Below, in pieces: positions 5,591-7,315 of a stretch of DNA of 7,315 nucleotides (position 1 is its first letter; each line of letters opens with the position of its first letter). Position numbers and translations under genes: made by a program. The DNA is taken from assembly GCA_023134215.1 (NCBI GenBank), contig JAGLUV010000036.1:1-7315 (forward strand), in the 5' to 3' direction. Source of the stretch: Candidatus Thorarchaeota archaeon. Lineage in GTDB: Archaea > Asgardarchaeota > Thorarchaeia > Thorarchaeales > Thorarchaeaceae. Below the pieces are notes generated by a model. The model was not told the DNA's origin. It did no database searches and was given only the letters and a program-made list of their open reading frames with translations.

Positions 5591-7315
5591 TTACTGAGCT
5601 TCCAAGGCGGCTGCTTCACGAGATACGAATCTGAAACCATGTTTCAGCATCCCCAATCTGACGCCACTTATGACCCACGAAATAATGAAGAGGATTTCGA
5701 GACTTACAGCAAGTGCAACGAGCACAGTAAGCACGTTTGCGATATCAGTAATACCCGGAAATAGGGAAAAGACGCCCAACACTGCGATTGCAATGACTGC
5801 GCCAAGCAGTACCCCTATTATCGCCGTTACAATCATTAGCCGCCCTTCCATTGCATGTCCTGTTTTTTCAATTTCCTTGGCAAGGGCTAGGATCAATGAA
5901 AGGACAAACGTGAAGGTGACGGCATAAAATGCCCATATCATTGCTGCGGCGGTGAATGCCATGTGTGTCACTCCCACAGCAAATGAAGCCATCGGGATGG
6001 TTAATGCAAAGATTAAGCTGAATGAACCAAGCATCCCGACCATACCTATCTCTTTGCCATGAGAATACCCAACTATCACTACGTTCCTTGTTATCAACAT
6101 GAGCATGGGTAACATAAGAATCGTGGCTGCCTGAACGTAATAGTCGATTCCAGTGAACAATCCAATGTTGAACCAGTTATTGGTGGGCCATAATGCAGCT
6201 GGACCAGCCCCGGCGCCGCCAATCATGAATACAGCAAACATGATGGAACTCAAAATGCTCACAATAACAGTCAGGAATCTCTGAGAGAATGAAGTGAAGC
6301 CTCTGATTTTAGTTTCAATCATCAATAGTCCTTGTGTAATAAGAATGGCTATCCACGGAATCAAAATGAATCCGGATAATACAAATGGATGGACCATTAG
6401 GCATACGGCAGCAACCATCAGAGGAAGCCCAACGATGATATCATTTTTGCCAATGTATATCGAACCCATGAAGAACATTACCGCAGCTGGACACGCGACA
6501 AGGAATAATCCGTAACTGGGAGCGACCGTTTGGAGCATGGTTCCTGCTTGACCTGCAGTGAATACTCCAAGTGCTGCAAAGACTAACATGAGCCACTTTC
6601 TACTCGGATTAACAACATCAGCGCCAATGTGTGCGGCGCGAAGTTCTCTGGCTCCAAGCCGAGGCGCGAGCATAATCCAGAATACCATTGAAAGACAGAG
6701 CGCATAGATGAATGCCGGATCTGTTACGAACGTGGTAGCATCAGCCATCGTGCTCCACGGGTGCCAGATCTCAACGGGTGGGGTTCCAGTTAGATCGAAA
6801 GCCCCGAAGAAGATTGCAGCGGTGCCCACGATAAATGTAAGCAGACCGGTAATCCCGAATGCGAACTTCGCAGTGTTAGAGCTGCGTCCAAACTCTCTCA
6901 CAGATGTTATTGGGGACCACCAGAATTTCACGACCATCAATTGTCCAATGAGTAGCATCGCGTAAGCGGCGATAGTCACAGCAACAGCAAAAGGTGCAAC
7001 ACCTGCGTTAACCTCTGAGTAGTTGTTAAGCCCCATTCCAATGGCTAGTACTGGAATCCAGAATGCATTCAGGATTCCTGCAAGGAGTCCAGTATATGTC
7101 TTTGTTGAGTCCACGTAGACAATCGACCAGAGTTGCCACAGGATGGCGAAGATCGCCCCAAGTGCTGCGAGATTAGTCACGTAGGCTGCAACCTGTGCGG
7201 GGAGATTCCAGAGCTCGCCTCCCAAAGGTATGAGAACAACAAGAGCCAAGCCAACCAAGAAGGCCAACAGGAGTACATGCGGGTATCCAGATTCAAGACG
7301 CCTTCTCAAAGCTCC
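5591..7315 (-). CDS. Polytopic membrane protein of about 16 helices, unknown function, N-terminus probably outside the window
   Basis: I do not recognise the family. The frame is open to the window edge. A TTG at 7309 is possible, but the GGAG next to it is too close to act as SD, so the gene is likely partial. Numbering from that TTG (572 aa), helices lie near 10-30, 37-66, 71-93, 103-128, 148-172, 197-217, 238-258, 264-286, 291-312, 314-332, 344-366, 391-414, 422-446, 450-478, 490-516 and 523-550. There is no soluble domain, no cofactor-binding cysteine pair and no known transporter signature. A recurring pattern appears: a basic loop, a helix, a G/W- or F-rich linker (GGELW at 30-34, PPVEIW at 177-182, GPAALW at 369-374, GVFSLF at 512-517), then a second helix. 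This suggests internal repeats. The C-terminus SREAAALEAQ is cytosolic if 16 helices are correct and the N-terminus is inside. The hydrolase gene follows at once, so the two may share a lipid or envelope role (inference). Confidence 0.8.
   Translation of the reverse strand, partial: GALRRRLESGYPHVLLLAFLVGLALVVLIPLGGELWNLPAQVAAYVTNLAALGAIFAILWQLWSIVYVDSTKTYTGLLAGILNAFWIPVLAIGMGLNNYSEVNAGVAPFAVAVTIAAYAMLLIGQLMVVKFWWSPITSVREFGRSSNTAKFAFGITGLLTFIVGTAAIFFGAFDLTGTPPVEIWHPWSTMADATTFVTDPAFIYALCLSMVFWIMLAPRLGARELRAAHIGADVVNPSRKWLMLVFAALGVFTAGQAGTMLQTVAPSYGLFLVACPAAVMFFMGSIYIGKNDIIVGLPLMVAAVCLMVHPFVLSGFILIPWIAILITQGLLMIETKIRGFTSFSQRFLTVIVSILSSIMFAVFMIGGAGAGPAALWPTNNWFNIGLFTGIDYYVQAATILMLPMLMLITRNVVIVGYSHGKEIGMVGMLGSFSLIFALTIPMASFAVGVTHMAFTAAAMIWAFYAVTFTFVLSLILALAKEIEKTGHAMEGRLMIVTAIIGVLLGAVIAIAVLGVFSLFPGITDIANVLTVLVALAVSLEILFIISWVISGVRLGMLKHGFRFVSREAAALEAQ

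Overview
The window reads as an ordinary protein-coding stretch from a mesophilic prokaryote of moderate GC content, most likely an archaeon. This assignment is an inference. It rests on BRE/TATA-like promoter elements at plausible distances from the starts, on frequent TTG start codons combined with Shine-Dalgarno (SD) sites, and on the general flavour of the proteins. An Asgard-like (for example Thorarchaeota-type) source would fit, but no marker gene proves it. There is no tRNA, rRNA, CRISPR array, insertion sequence or phage gene. Every gap between genes is shorter than 300 bases.

Layout from left to right. (1) A plus-strand gene for a type I phosphoribosyltransferase of the adenine PRTase fold, with an altered PRPP loop (57-617). 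(2) A strong stem-loop that can terminate transcription from both sides (640-676). (3) A minus-strand long-chain fatty-acid-CoA ligase of the FadD type (686-2359), with a TTG start, a good SD and a TATA-like element. (4) A 233-base gap, then a minus-strand gene for a 304-residue soluble protein I do not recognise (2593-3507). (5) A 219-base divergent promoter region. (6) Two plus-strand genes that look like an operon: a 100-residue protein with two membrane helices and a DnaJ-type pair of CxxCxGxG motifs (3727-4029), and a glycerophosphodiester phosphodiesterase (4075-4785). (7) Tail to tail with these, only 7 bases away, a minus-strand alpha/beta hydrolase of the Est30/monoacylglycerol-lipase type (4793-5554). 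(8) Upstream of it on the same strand, a large polytopic membrane protein of about 16 helices that runs to the right edge and is probably incomplete at its N-terminus (5591-7315).

Three enzymes share a lipid theme: a phosphodiesterase that releases glycerol-3-phosphate from deacylated phospholipids, an esterase that could release fatty acids, and a ligase that activates fatty acids as CoA thioesters. They lie in separate transcription units, so joint work in glycerolipid turnover is only an inference. The least explained items are the membrane-anchored zinc-finger protein paired with the phosphodiesterase, the internally repetitive membrane protein paired with the hydrolase, the unknown 304-residue protein, and the PRTase that appears to lack normal catalytic residues. 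I do not see clear evidence for a new multi-gene system.
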